A program made the translations under genes and the position numbers. From positions 1 through 5,381 of the forward strand of contig JABMNC010000138.1 in NCBI GenBank assembly GCA_013205365.1: a stretch of DNA of 5,381 nt. The letters are read 5' to 3'. The stretch comes from Cryomorphaceae bacterium. Its GTDB lineage: Bacteria > Bacteroidota > Bacteroidia > Flavobacteriales > Schleiferiaceae. The notes under the pieces are model-generated. The model was not told where the DNA came from. It saw only the letters and a list, made by a program, of their open reading frames with translations, and made no database searches. This document shows, piece by piece, positions 1 to 5,381 of the stretch. How positions within the stretch are numbered: the stretch's first letter is position 1; the number at the start of each line of letters is the position of its first letter.

Positions 1-69
1 ACAGGACGTAGCGCTGGATAGGGAAGCAGCAATAAAAAGTGCCGCAAGAAAGGTTTTTAAGGCTCGCAT
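1..69 (-). CDS. N-terminal fragment of a putative exported lipoprotein (gene runs off the left edge)
   Basis: Read on the minus strand, an ATG at 69-67 opens 23 uninterrupted codons that reach the window edge exactly in frame. The peptide begins MRALKTFLAALFIAAS and continues LSSATSC. It has a short basic n-region (Arg2, Lys5), a hydrophobic core at about residues 6-16, then small and polar residues ending in Cys23. Cys23 preceded by Ala-Thr-Ser resembles a lipobox, which would make this a lipoprotein anchored by the cysteine after cleavage by signal peptidase II. A plain Sec signal cut near Ala-Thr-Ser is the alternative. Nothing of the mature protein is visible, so its function cannot be named. 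The gene is divergent from ung with only 26 bases between the starts, and a perfect TAnnTTTG box lies just upstream. The signal peptide and promoter make the gene convincing despite its short visible length. Confidence 0.75.
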   Translation of the reverse strand, partial: MRALKTFLAALFIAASLSSATSC

Positions 70-74
70 AAAAG

Positions 75-82
75 CAAAAATA
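75..82 (-). promoter_or_regulatory. Bacteroidota-type -7 promoter box for the divergent lipoprotein gene
   Basis: On the minus strand, 82 to 75 reads TATTTTTG, a perfect match to the TAnnTTTG -7 consensus of the Bacteroidota primary sigma factor. Five bases (CTTTT) separate it from the ATG at 69. Transcription would therefore begin at or within a couple of bases of the start codon, giving a leaderless or nearly leaderless mRNA. I find no TTG-type -33 element at the expected distance of about 19 bases, which lowers confidence. The match is to an AT-rich octamer with two free positions, so chance remains possible. Confidence 0.45.
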
Positions 83-83
83 C

Positions 84-91
84 GAAGTTTG
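84..91 (+). promoter_or_regulatory. Weak candidate -7 box for the ung-rmuC-rlmB operon
   Basis: GAAGTTTG matches TAnnTTTG except at the first position (G for T). It lies 4 bases before the GTG start of ung, so it too would give a leaderless message. No -33 TTG is visible at the usual spacing. The real operon promoter could instead lie inside the divergent lipoprotein gene or beyond the window. Confidence 0.2.
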
Positions 92-95
92 CACT

Positions 96-791
96 GTGCT
101 TCGCATTCCTGACCCTCCTAACGATTGGCTTTTGGCCTTGAGCCGCTTTGATGGCCCGACTGCATGGCGTGCTATTAAGCCCCAGATTGAGGCATCGTAT
201 GGTTCGGGAGAAGTCCTTCCGCCCGCGCATCAGCTCTGGACTGCGCTCGAGCTCTGCCCCTTTGAATCGGTGCGGATTGTGGTCTTGGGGCAGGATCCCT
301 ACCACCGCCCCGGCCAGGCCCATGGATTGGCTTTTTCGGTCCCCGTGGGGGTTACGCCTCCCCCCTCCCTACGCAGTATTTTTAAGGAGCTCCGCTCTGA
401 TACTGGACTTGAGCCGCCAAAGTCCGGCGACCTTAGCGGCTGGGCGAAGCAGGGCATTCTGCTGCTTAATACCGCACTGACGGTGCGCACGGGTGAACCA
501 GGAAGCCATGCCGACGGACGATGGAATGGATTGGTGGATTCCATTCTTCGGGCCCTAAATGCCGAAGAACGCCCCATCGTTTTTTGGCTTTGGGGCGCCC
601 AGGCGCAAAAACGAGCGGCATTCCTAAGCAACCCGGGCCACCTTGTTTTAGCTACATCCCACCCTTCTCCGCTTGGGGCCTACCGCGGATTTTTGGGCAG
701 CAAACCCTTTAGCAAAACCGAGAATTGGTTCAAAAGTCAGGGTCTGTCTGCGCCCGATTGGTCGGCAAGCCAACCTACCTTTGAGCGGTGA
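96..791 (+). CDS. ung: Uracil-DNA glycosylase, family 1
   Basis: Ung removes uracil from DNA, arising from cytosine deamination or dUMP incorporation, as the first step of base excision repair in the cytoplasm. The 231 residues cover the whole family-1 fold at normal length (about 220-230). The water-activating loop GQDPYH is at 65-70, with catalytic Asp67 and uracil-pocket Tyr69. Phe80 is the stacking residue, Asn125 in LLLNTALTV is the uracil-reading Asn, and HPSPL at 189-193 carries catalytic His189 and the intercalating Leu193. Two residues next to these motifs are unusual: Arg71 where Gly normally follows GQDPYH, and Gly194 where Ser usually follows HPSPL. Start: the frame is open only from 72 (TAA at 69-71), and GTG at 96 is the first plausible initiator, with no in-frame ATG near the N-terminus and no Shine-Dalgarno. 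It is the first gene of an operon; its TGA overlaps the rmuC start. The tail after APDW runs about 9 residues. Confidence 0.95.
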   Translation: MLRIPDPPNDWLLALSRFDGPTAWRAIKPQIEASYGSGEVLPPAHQLWTALELCPFESVRIVVLGQDPYHRPGQAHGLAFSVPVGVTPPPSLRSIFKELRSDTGLEPPKSGDLSGWAKQGILLLNTALTVRTGEPGSHADGRWNGLVDSILRALNAEERPIVFWLWGAQAQKRAAFLSNPGHLVLATSHPSPLGAYRGFLGSKPFSKTENWFKSQGLSAPDWSASQPTFER

Positions 792-2110
792 TGACCACCC
801 TGCTCCTTACCGCCGCTCTTCTCGTGCTGGCTGCTATTTTGCTGATCCAAGTCCGCAGGGGTTCTGCGTCTCTACCCCAGGCCGACGCAGGCCTAAAGGC
901 ATTGTACGAGGCATCCATTCAAAGGCAGCGCGAGCTCGAATCCGCCTTGGTTGCGTCCCAACAGTCCCAGCGCGAAGCGGAGTTGTCTTTAGCCCGCAAT
1001 CAAGAGCGCCTTGCCGCAATGGACTCCGCGCGGACTGAGGTCGATGCCCAGCGAGAACAGCTTAAAAACGAATTCAAGGTAGTGGCGCAAGAGGCGCTCA
1101 GCCAGCAGTCGCAAATGCTTCAGGATCAACTTAAGCAGGGCAACCGAGCAGAACTCGACGTCATGCTCGCCCCGTTCCGATCCAAGCTCGAGCTTTTTGG
1201 CGAGCGCGTAGAGAAAACGCACCTTCAAGGGGTTCAGGAGCGAAGCGAACTCAAGGCAGAAGTGCGCAACTTGATGGAGCAGTCCGAAAAACTCCGCAAC
1301 GAGGCCAATGCATTGACCAAGGCCCTTAGAAGCGACAACAAGGCTCAGGGCAATTGGGGCGAAATGGTGCTCGAGAAGCTGCTGGAGCGCAGTGGTTTGA
1401 CGCGCGATTTGGAGTACAGTGTGCAAACGTCAACTACGGATTCAGACGGCCGCCGCCTGCAGCCCGACGTGATCCTGAACCTTCCCGAGGGCAAGCACCT
1501 CATTATTGACTCCAAGGTCAGCCTGATTGCCTATGAGCGCTTTGTAAATGCTGAAACGCCCGAAGAACAGGCAATTGCCATAAAAGAACACATTGCCTCG
1601 CTTCGCAGCCACATTCGCGGACTATCCGACAAGAACTACCAAAACCTTTACGACGTTTCGCTTGACTTTGTGCTGCTCTTTGTTCCCATTGAGGGAGCAT
1701 TCAGCACCGCGCTGCAGGCGGAGCCTGGGCTGTTCCAGGAGGCCTTTGACCGCAACATAGCCTTGGTAAGTACCACCACGCTCTGGACTACCCTGCGCAC
1801 CGTGGGCACTCTGTGGCGCCAGGAGCGACAAAACCGCAACGTTGGGGAGATTATTCGCCAGGCTTCAGAATTGTACGACAAGTTTGTGGGCTTCTCTGAC
1901 GAACTCATTAAGGTCGGGAACCAAATGAACACAGCCACCACGACCTACGAAAACGCCATGAAGCAGCTCAGTCAAGGCAAGGGCAACCTTGTGCGGCGCG
2001 CCGAGCAGCTCCGGCAGCTTGGGCTTAAAAACAGCAAAAACACGCATCCTTCGCTCTTAGACCGCGCGCTTCAAGGCGAGTCAGAAGAAGACAAAACCGA
2101 TAATTTATGA
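791..2110 (+). CDS. rmuC: RmuC-family DNA recombination protein (putative membrane-anchored PD-(D/E)XK nuclease-like)
   Basis: RmuC is named from E. coli, where it limits recombination between short inverted repeats. Its C-terminal domain is predicted to be PD-(D/E)XK nuclease-like, but its biochemistry is poorly defined. From the ATG the protein has 439 residues: a hydrophobic helix at about 3-20 followed by Arg-Arg (predicted N-out anchor with the domain in the cytoplasm), then a Gln/Glu/Ala-rich coiled coil at about 35-180. The conserved domain follows, with GNWGE at 187-191, Pro226-Asp227 and Asp240-Ser-Lys242 as the likely nuclease-core residues, LDFVLLFVPIEGAF at about 291-304, LRTVGTLWRQERQNRN at about 335-350 and LYDKFVGF at 361-368. 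The tail is acidic. Start: ATG at 791 shares one base with the ung stop (TGATG). GTG at 788 would add one residue and also overlap ung. Either start implies coupling to ung. The stop overlaps the rlmB start as ATGA. Confidence 0.93.
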   Translation: MTTLLLTAALLVLAAILLIQVRRGSASLPQADAGLKALYEASIQRQRELESALVASQQSQREAELSLARNQERLAAMDSARTEVDAQREQLKNEFKVVAQEALSQQSQMLQDQLKQGNRAELDVMLAPFRSKLELFGERVEKTHLQGVQERSELKAEVRNLMEQSEKLRNEANALTKALRSDNKAQGNWGEMVLEKLLERSGLTRDLEYSVQTSTTDSDGRRLQPDVILNLPEGKHLIIDSKVSLIAYERFVNAETPEEQAIAIKEHIASLRSHIRGLSDKNYQNLYDVSLDFVLLFVPIEGAFSTALQAEPGLFQEAFDRNIALVSTTTLWTTLRTVGTLWRQERQNRNVGEIIRQASELYDKFVGFSDELIKVGNQMNTATTTYENAMKQLSQGKGNLVRRAEQLRQLGLKNSKNTHPSLLDRALQGESEEDKTDNL

Positions 2111-2850
2111 GCGAGCAACTAGACGACCAACTGATTTACGGGATTCGCCCGATTGAAGAAGCCCTCGAATCGGAAGTGGTACTCGACCGCGTTTTTATTT
2201 CGCAGGAGTCGCGCAACCCCGCGCTAATGGCCATTGCCGCCAAGGCCCGGAAGAAGGGAATTTTTGTAAAGTTTGTTCCGATGGAGCGCATGCAGCGCTT
2301 TACCCGCGCGAACCACCAGGGCGTGGTAAGCTGGGCGTCAAGCGTAGCCTATGCTGACCTGTCTGAGGTCATGGCAGGGTTGGCAGAACGTGGGGTTGAC
2401 CCGCTGGTGATTGTGCTCGACCGTGTGACCGACGTGCGCAACGTGGGCGCCATTGCCCGGTCCTGCGAGAGTTTTGGGGCCCACACGATTGTGCTTTCTG
2501 AGGGTTCGGCCCCGATGAATGCCGACGCCGTGAAATCTTCGGCTGGAGCCCTGCTGAACATGCCCATTTGCCGCGTACGATCATTGCCCATTACCCTGAC
2601 TTCGCTCGAGATGAGCGGATGCAAGATTGTAGGCATTTCGGAGAAAGCTACCGGAACCCTTGCCGATTGCGACCTGCGCGGGCCCCTAGCCTTGATTATG
2701 GGTTCTGAAGAGAATGGAATTTCTCCGGCCCTTTGGAAGGCCTGCAACGCAACCGCTAAGATTCCCACCAGCGGCGAAACGGCATCGCTCAACGTTTCGG
2801 TTGCGCTTGGCATTGCGCTCTATGAGGTGTCGATGCAGCGGCGGGCATAG
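2107..2850 (+). CDS. rlmB: SpoU/TrmH-family 23S rRNA (guanosine-2'-O)-methyltransferase, RlmB type
   Basis: This protein uses S-adenosylmethionine to methylate a ribose 2'-OH. By overall architecture it is the RlmB type, which modifies G2251 in the 23S rRNA P-loop. It has 247 residues, normal for RlmB. An L30e-like substrate-binding domain lies at about 9-77 (starting IYGIRPIEEAL, with NHQGVV at 69-74). The SPOUT knotted domain follows, with motif 1 DRVTDVRNVGAIARS at 105-119 (Asn112, Arg118), motif 2 IMGSEENGIS at 197-206 (Gly199, Glu201) and motif 3 IPTSGETASLNVSVALGIAL at 219-238. All three motifs are intact. The family assignment is secure, but the exact nucleotide is inferred: TrmH-family paralogues with other rRNA or tRNA targets look alike. 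The ATG at 2107 overlaps the rmuC stop by 4 bases, with an A-rich stretch and no Shine-Dalgarno before it, so re-initiation is likely. It is the last gene of the operon and converges on valS, 14 bases away. Confidence 0.9.
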   Translation: MSEQLDDQLIYGIRPIEEALESEVVLDRVFISQESRNPALMAIAAKARKKGIFVKFVPMERMQRFTRANHQGVVSWASSVAYADLSEVMAGLAERGVDPLVIVLDRVTDVRNVGAIARSCESFGAHTIVLSEGSAPMNADAVKSSAGALLNMPICRVRSLPITLTSLEMSGCKIVGISEKATGTLADCDLRGPLALIMGSEENGISPALWKACNATAKIPTSGETASLNVSVALGIALYEVSMQRRA

Positions 2851-2876
2851 CCAGCTGCTCGCAGCTAGTTGCTGGC
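2850..2876. repeat. Nested inverted repeats across the rlmB/valS convergent junction
   Basis: GCCAGC at 2850-2855 is complementary to GCTGGC at 2871-2876. Inside it, AGCTGC at 2853-2858 is complementary to GCAGCT at 2861-2866 with only TC between, so the real hairpin would have about 5 pairs and a 4-base loop. The repeats cover the last base of the rlmB stop, the whole 14-base gap and the valS stop. On the minus strand no T-run follows, so this is at best a weak, non-canonical terminator or 3'-end structure for valS. Confidence 0.5.
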
Positions 2877-5381
2877 CAAAGCCGCCAGCAGCTTTTGGGC
2901 AATCTCGATTTTGACTTCGGCGTCTGCAAGCTTTTTACGCTCGGCCTCTACGACGGCCGAAGGGGCTCCTAAAACAAACTTTTCGTTGGATAGCTTGGCT
3001 TCGATGCTGCGCTTGAATCCGCTGTAGTACTCGATTTCATTTTGGGCCTTTGCGCGCTCGGCCTCGACGTCGACGGTGTCGGCTTCAACCAGCACGCGGA
3101 GTTCGGCGGTTCCGGCGCGCAGCGGGAGTCCGCCCTCGGCACTGCCCCATAGGGTTTGGGTAAGCTTGGCGATCGCCGGCCACCCCGCAGGCTTCTGGGC
3201 CGCGTCGGCCGTCAGTGCCAACTTAAAGGCAATGTTTTTCTCGATCCTAAAGGTGCGCAGTGCCACTACGTGGGCCTCGACCGACACAAACTCAGCAGGA
3301 TCGTACGCGGTTCCGCCCGAAGTCGGATAGGCTGCGAAATCAAGGAAGTTGGACTCAGCCCGGTCTGAAAGAAGGTGCCACACTTCTTCGGTCAAGAAGG
3401 GCATGAAGGGATGCAAGGCCGCCATAAGCTCCTCAAAAAAGCCCACGGTCGCGCGGTAGACGCCCGACGAAATCGGCTGCCCGTAAGCGGGCTTTACCAG
3501 CTCGAGGTACCAGGCGCAGAAGCTGTTCCAGGTGAGCTTGTACAAGCGCATCAGGGCCTCCGACAGGGCATAGCGGTCAAAGTCGCGCTGCAGCTCGGCA
3601 AGCTCGGCGTCGAGCAGGGCTCGGAACCAAAGCACCGCCCACTCGGCGGCCTCGTCGGCAGGCGCGTCGTCGGACGCAGTCCAGCCCTTGACCAAGCGAA
3701 GGGCGTTCCAAACCTTGTTGGTGAAGTTGCGGCCCTGTTCGCAGAGGGACTCGTCAAACGGCAAGTCGTTGCCGGCAGGAGAAGTCAGCAGCATGCCCAT
3801 GCGCACGCCGTCGGCGCCGTAGGTATCCATCAGCGCAATGGGGTCGGGCGAATTACCCAAGGATTTTGACATCTTGCGGCCGAGCTTATCGCGCACGATT
3901 CCCGTGAGGTAGACGCGCTCAAAGGGGCGCTTGCCCGCGTATTCGTAGCCCGCCATGGCCATGCGTGCGACCCAGAAAAAGAGAATTTCGGGTGCCGTCA
4001 CCAGGTCTTGGGTCGGGTAGTAGTATTGGATTTCGGGGTTTTCGGGGTTGCGAATTCCGTCGAATACGCTCAAAGGCCACAGCCAGCTCGAGAACCAGGT
4101 GTCGAGGCAGTCAGGGTCTTGCTGAAGGTCGGCGGCGGTCAAGTCCTTGCGGCCGCTGGCCACGCGGGCTTTATCAAGCGCCTCTTCGGCGCTCAAAGCA
4201 ACCACGTAGTCGTGCTCCCCTGGGCCGTAGAAGTAGGCCGGGATGCGGTGCCCCCACCAAAGCTGCCGCGAAATGCACCAGTCTCTGACGTTCTCCATCC
4301 AGTGGCGGTAGGTATTCTTGAACTTATCGGGGATGAGCTGAATTTCGCCTGACATGACCGCGTCGAGGGCCGGCTTTGCCAAGCTAGGCATGCGCACCCA
4401 CCACTGCAGCGACAGGCGAGGCTCGACTACGGCGCCGGTTCGCTCGCTGGTGCCCACGGTCGAAGCGTATTCTTCGGTTTTGGCAAGATGACCGCTTGCC
4501 AGGAGGTCCTCTGCTACCTTTTTGCGGGCGGCAAAGCGCTCCATGCCTTCGTACTGCAGGCCATGGGCGCTGAGGGTTCCGTCTTCGTTGAGCACGTCGA
4601 GCACCTCGAGCCCGTGCTTTTGGCCGATGGCGTAGTCGTTCCAGTCGTGGGCCGGGGTCACCTTAAGGCAGCCGGTTCCGAAGTCGGTCGTCACGTAGTC
4701 GTCGAGGATGATGGGAACCTCGCGTCCGCCCACCGGTACGCGCACGTGCAGGCCTTGGAGCGCCGTGTAGCGGACGTCTTTGGGATTAACCGCAACAGCC
4801 ACGTCTCCCATGATGGTCTCTGGGCGCGAGGTGGCGACGGTCAAAAAAGTTCCAGGACGCTCCACGACCTCGTACTTCACATAGTAAAGGGTGGCCGTGA
4901 TGTCTTTGTGGAGAACCTCTTCGTCCGACAGCGAGGTTTTGGCCTCGGGATCCCAGTGGACCATGCGGAGTCCGCGATAAATATGGCCCTTGGCGTGCAG
5001 GTCGGCAAAAACTTGGTACACGCTGTCGCTGCGAACCTCGTCCATGGTGAAGGCCGTGCGGTCCCAGTCGCAGCTAGCGCCGAGCTCCTTGAGCTGCTCG
5101 AGAATGATTCCGCCGTGCTTGTGCGTCCATTCCCAGGCGTGCTCGAGAAAGGCCTCGCGGCTTAGGTCGGACTTTTTAATCCCCTCGGCGCGAAGTTTTT
5201 GCACCACCTTGGCTTCGGTGGCAATGGAGGCGTGGTCCGTACCCGGAACCCAGCATGCGTTGAATCCGCGCATGCGCGCCCGGCGAATCAAGACGTCTTG
5301 AATGGTGTTGTTGAGCATGTGCCCCATGTGCAGCACCCCGGTCACGTTGGGCGGCGGAATCACTATTGCATAGGCCGGACG
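2865..5381 (-). CDS. valS: Valyl-tRNA synthetase, N-terminus cut off by the window edge
   Basis: ValS attaches valine to tRNA-Val and hydrolyses mischarged Thr-tRNA-Val in its editing domain. About 839 codons are visible. The frame is open to base 5381 (reading RPAYAIVIPPPNVTG), so the GTG at 5363 is an internal Val, not a start; the missing N-terminus is probably a few dozen residues. Counting from that Val, the HIGH signature is HMGH at 12-15. The CP1 editing domain spans about 150-350, with TSRPETIMGD at 178-187 and TPAHDWNDY at 236-244 (conserved editing Asp240). The KMSKS loop is at 497-501. The anticodon-binding helical domain covers about 570-700, including FCAWYLELVKP. The C-terminal coiled-coil arm, typical of ValS, runs from about 766 to the end. 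All catalytic signatures are intact. The stop TAG is at 2867-2865, convergent with rlmB. The wording is Bacteroidota-like. Confidence 0.97.
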   Translation of the reverse strand, partial: RPAYAIVIPPPNVTGVLHMGHMLNNTIQDVLIRRARMRGFNACWVPGTDHASIATEAKVVQKLRAEGIKKSDLSREAFLEHAWEWTHKHGGIILEQLKELGASCDWDRTAFTMDEVRSDSVYQVFADLHAKGHIYRGLRMVHWDPEAKTSLSDEEVLHKDITATLYYVKYEVVERPGTFLTVATSRPETIMGDVAVAVNPKDVRYTALQGLHVRVPVGGREVPIILDDYVTTDFGTGCLKVTPAHDWNDYAIGQKHGLEVLDVLNEDGTLSAHGLQYEGMERFAARKKVAEDLLASGHLAKTEEYASTVGTSERTGAVVEPRLSLQWWVRMPSLAKPALDAVMSGEIQLIPDKFKNTYRHWMENVRDWCISRQLWWGHRIPAYFYGPGEHDYVVALSAEEALDKARVASGRKDLTAADLQQDPDCLDTWFSSWLWPLSVFDGIRNPENPEIQYYYPTQDLVTAPEILFFWVARMAMAGYEYAGKRPFERVYLTGIVRDKLGRKMSKSLGNSPDPIALMDTYGADGVRMGMLLTSPAGNDLPFDESLCEQGRNFTNKVWNALRLVKGWTASDDAPADEAAEWAVLWFRALLDAELAELQRDFDRYALSEALMRLYKLTWNSFCAWYLELVKPAYGQPISSGVYRATVGFFEELMAALHPFMPFLTEEVWHLLSDRAESNFLDFAAYPTSGGTAYDPAEFVSVEAHVVALRTFRIEKNIAFKLALTADAAQKPAGWPAIAKLTQTLWGSAEGGLPLRAGTAELRVLVEADTVDVEAERAKAQNEIEYYSGFKRSIEAKLSNEKFVLGAPSAVVEAERKKLADAEVKIEIAQKLLAALASN
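2867..2896 (+). terminator. Intrinsic terminator of the ung-rmuC-rlmB operon, inside the valS 3' end
   Basis: On the plus strand, AGTTGCTGGC (2867-2876) pairs with GCCAGCAGCT (2884-2893). That gives ten pairs with one T-G wobble (2869/2891) around the 7-base loop CAAAGCC. The stem runs straight into TTTT at 2893-2896, the hallmark of a Rho-independent terminator, though the T-run is short. It begins 16 bases after the rlmB stop. On the opposite strand the same bases encode the last residues of ValS (around LLAALASN) and part of its stop codon. Confidence 0.6.
4032..4049 (-). repeat. Perfect 9-base tandem duplication within valS
   Basis: TTCGGGGTT occurs twice back to back (4032-4040 and 4041-4049). 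Read as valS it gives the repeated tripeptide in RNPENPEI, in the variable stretch just before YYYPTQDLV in the catalytic domain. The duplication is in frame and keeps the gene open. It may be a recent slippage event or coincidence of sequence. Confidence 0.8.

Noticed and set aside
989..1426. A 145-codon minus-strand frame opposite rmuC
   Set aside because: It is antisense to the RmuC coiled-coil region. Its Leu-rich composition follows from complementing Gln/Glu/Lys-rich codons, not from a real membrane protein.
2349..2813. A 154-codon minus-strand frame opposite rlmB
   Set aside because: It overlaps the intact SPOUT motifs of RlmB, has no start context and has no family signature. It is a shadow of the real gene.
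3375..3869. A 164-codon open frame on the plus strand, opposite valS
   Set aside because: It is antisense to the ValS anticodon-binding and KMSKS regions. The translation is low-complexity (rich in Gly, Val, Arg, Gln) and resembles no family I recognise.
4488..5165. A 225-codon open frame on the plus strand, opposite valS
   Set aside because: It lies wholly antisense to the confidently identified ValS catalytic and editing regions. It shows no recognisable domain, and long antisense frames are expected in GC-rich genes with strong codon bias.
5361..5363. GTG as a start codon for valS
   Set aside because: The frame continues open to the window edge, with residues (AIVIPPPNVTG) that match the normal ValS sequence before the HIGH motif. 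The codon is an internal valine.
1..5381. An undescribed defence, mobile or secondary-metabolism system
   Set aside because: Every stretch is accounted for by four recognisable housekeeping genes and one truncated exported protein. I found no transposase, integrase, phage gene, CRISPR-like repeat array or unexplained gap. RmuC is nuclease-like, but it is a widespread core gene and not by itself evidence of a defence island.

Overview
The window reads as ordinary chromosomal housekeeping DNA from a bacterium, most likely a member of the Bacteroidota with a fairly GC-rich genome. Three observations point there. The ValS protein has the wording I associate with that phylum (HMGHMLNNTIQDVLIRR, then PGTDHASIATEAKVV). 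The RlmB-type methyltransferase has a Bacteroidota-like motif 1 (TDVRNVGAIARS). The only clear promoter element is a perfect TAnnTTTG -7 box, and the gene starts lack strong Shine-Dalgarno sequences. I cannot name a genus or family from the sequence alone.

Layout from left to right. Positions 1-69 on the minus strand hold the first 23 codons of a truncated gene that starts with a lipoprotein-type signal peptide. A 26-base divergent gap (70-95) separates it from a tightly packed plus-strand operon. That operon is ung (uracil-DNA glycosylase, 96-791), rmuC (putative PD-(D/E)XK-type DNA-associated protein, about 791-2110) and rlmB (SpoU/TrmH-family 23S rRNA 2'-O-methyltransferase, 2107-2850). 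The junctions are TGATG and ATGA overlaps, so the three are probably co-transcribed and translationally coupled. Only 14 bases after rlmB, valS (valyl-tRNA synthetase) ends on the opposite strand and fills the rest of the window. Its N-terminus lies beyond position 5381.

The genes do not form one pathway. ung and rmuC concern DNA integrity (base excision of uracil; recombination or nuclease-type processing). rlmB and valS serve translation (rRNA modification; tRNA-Val charging). The convergent junction has three mutually exclusive stem-loop pairings. One is a good intrinsic terminator for the plus-strand operon and lies inside the last codons of valS.

No stretch over 300 bases lacks a gene. 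I saw no RNA genes, CRISPR array, insertion sequence, prophage or defence island, and no evidence of an undescribed system. The points most worth a second look are the truncated divergent lipoprotein gene with its apparently leaderless promoter, the terminator embedded in valS with its alternative foldings, and small active-site-flanking substitutions in Ung.
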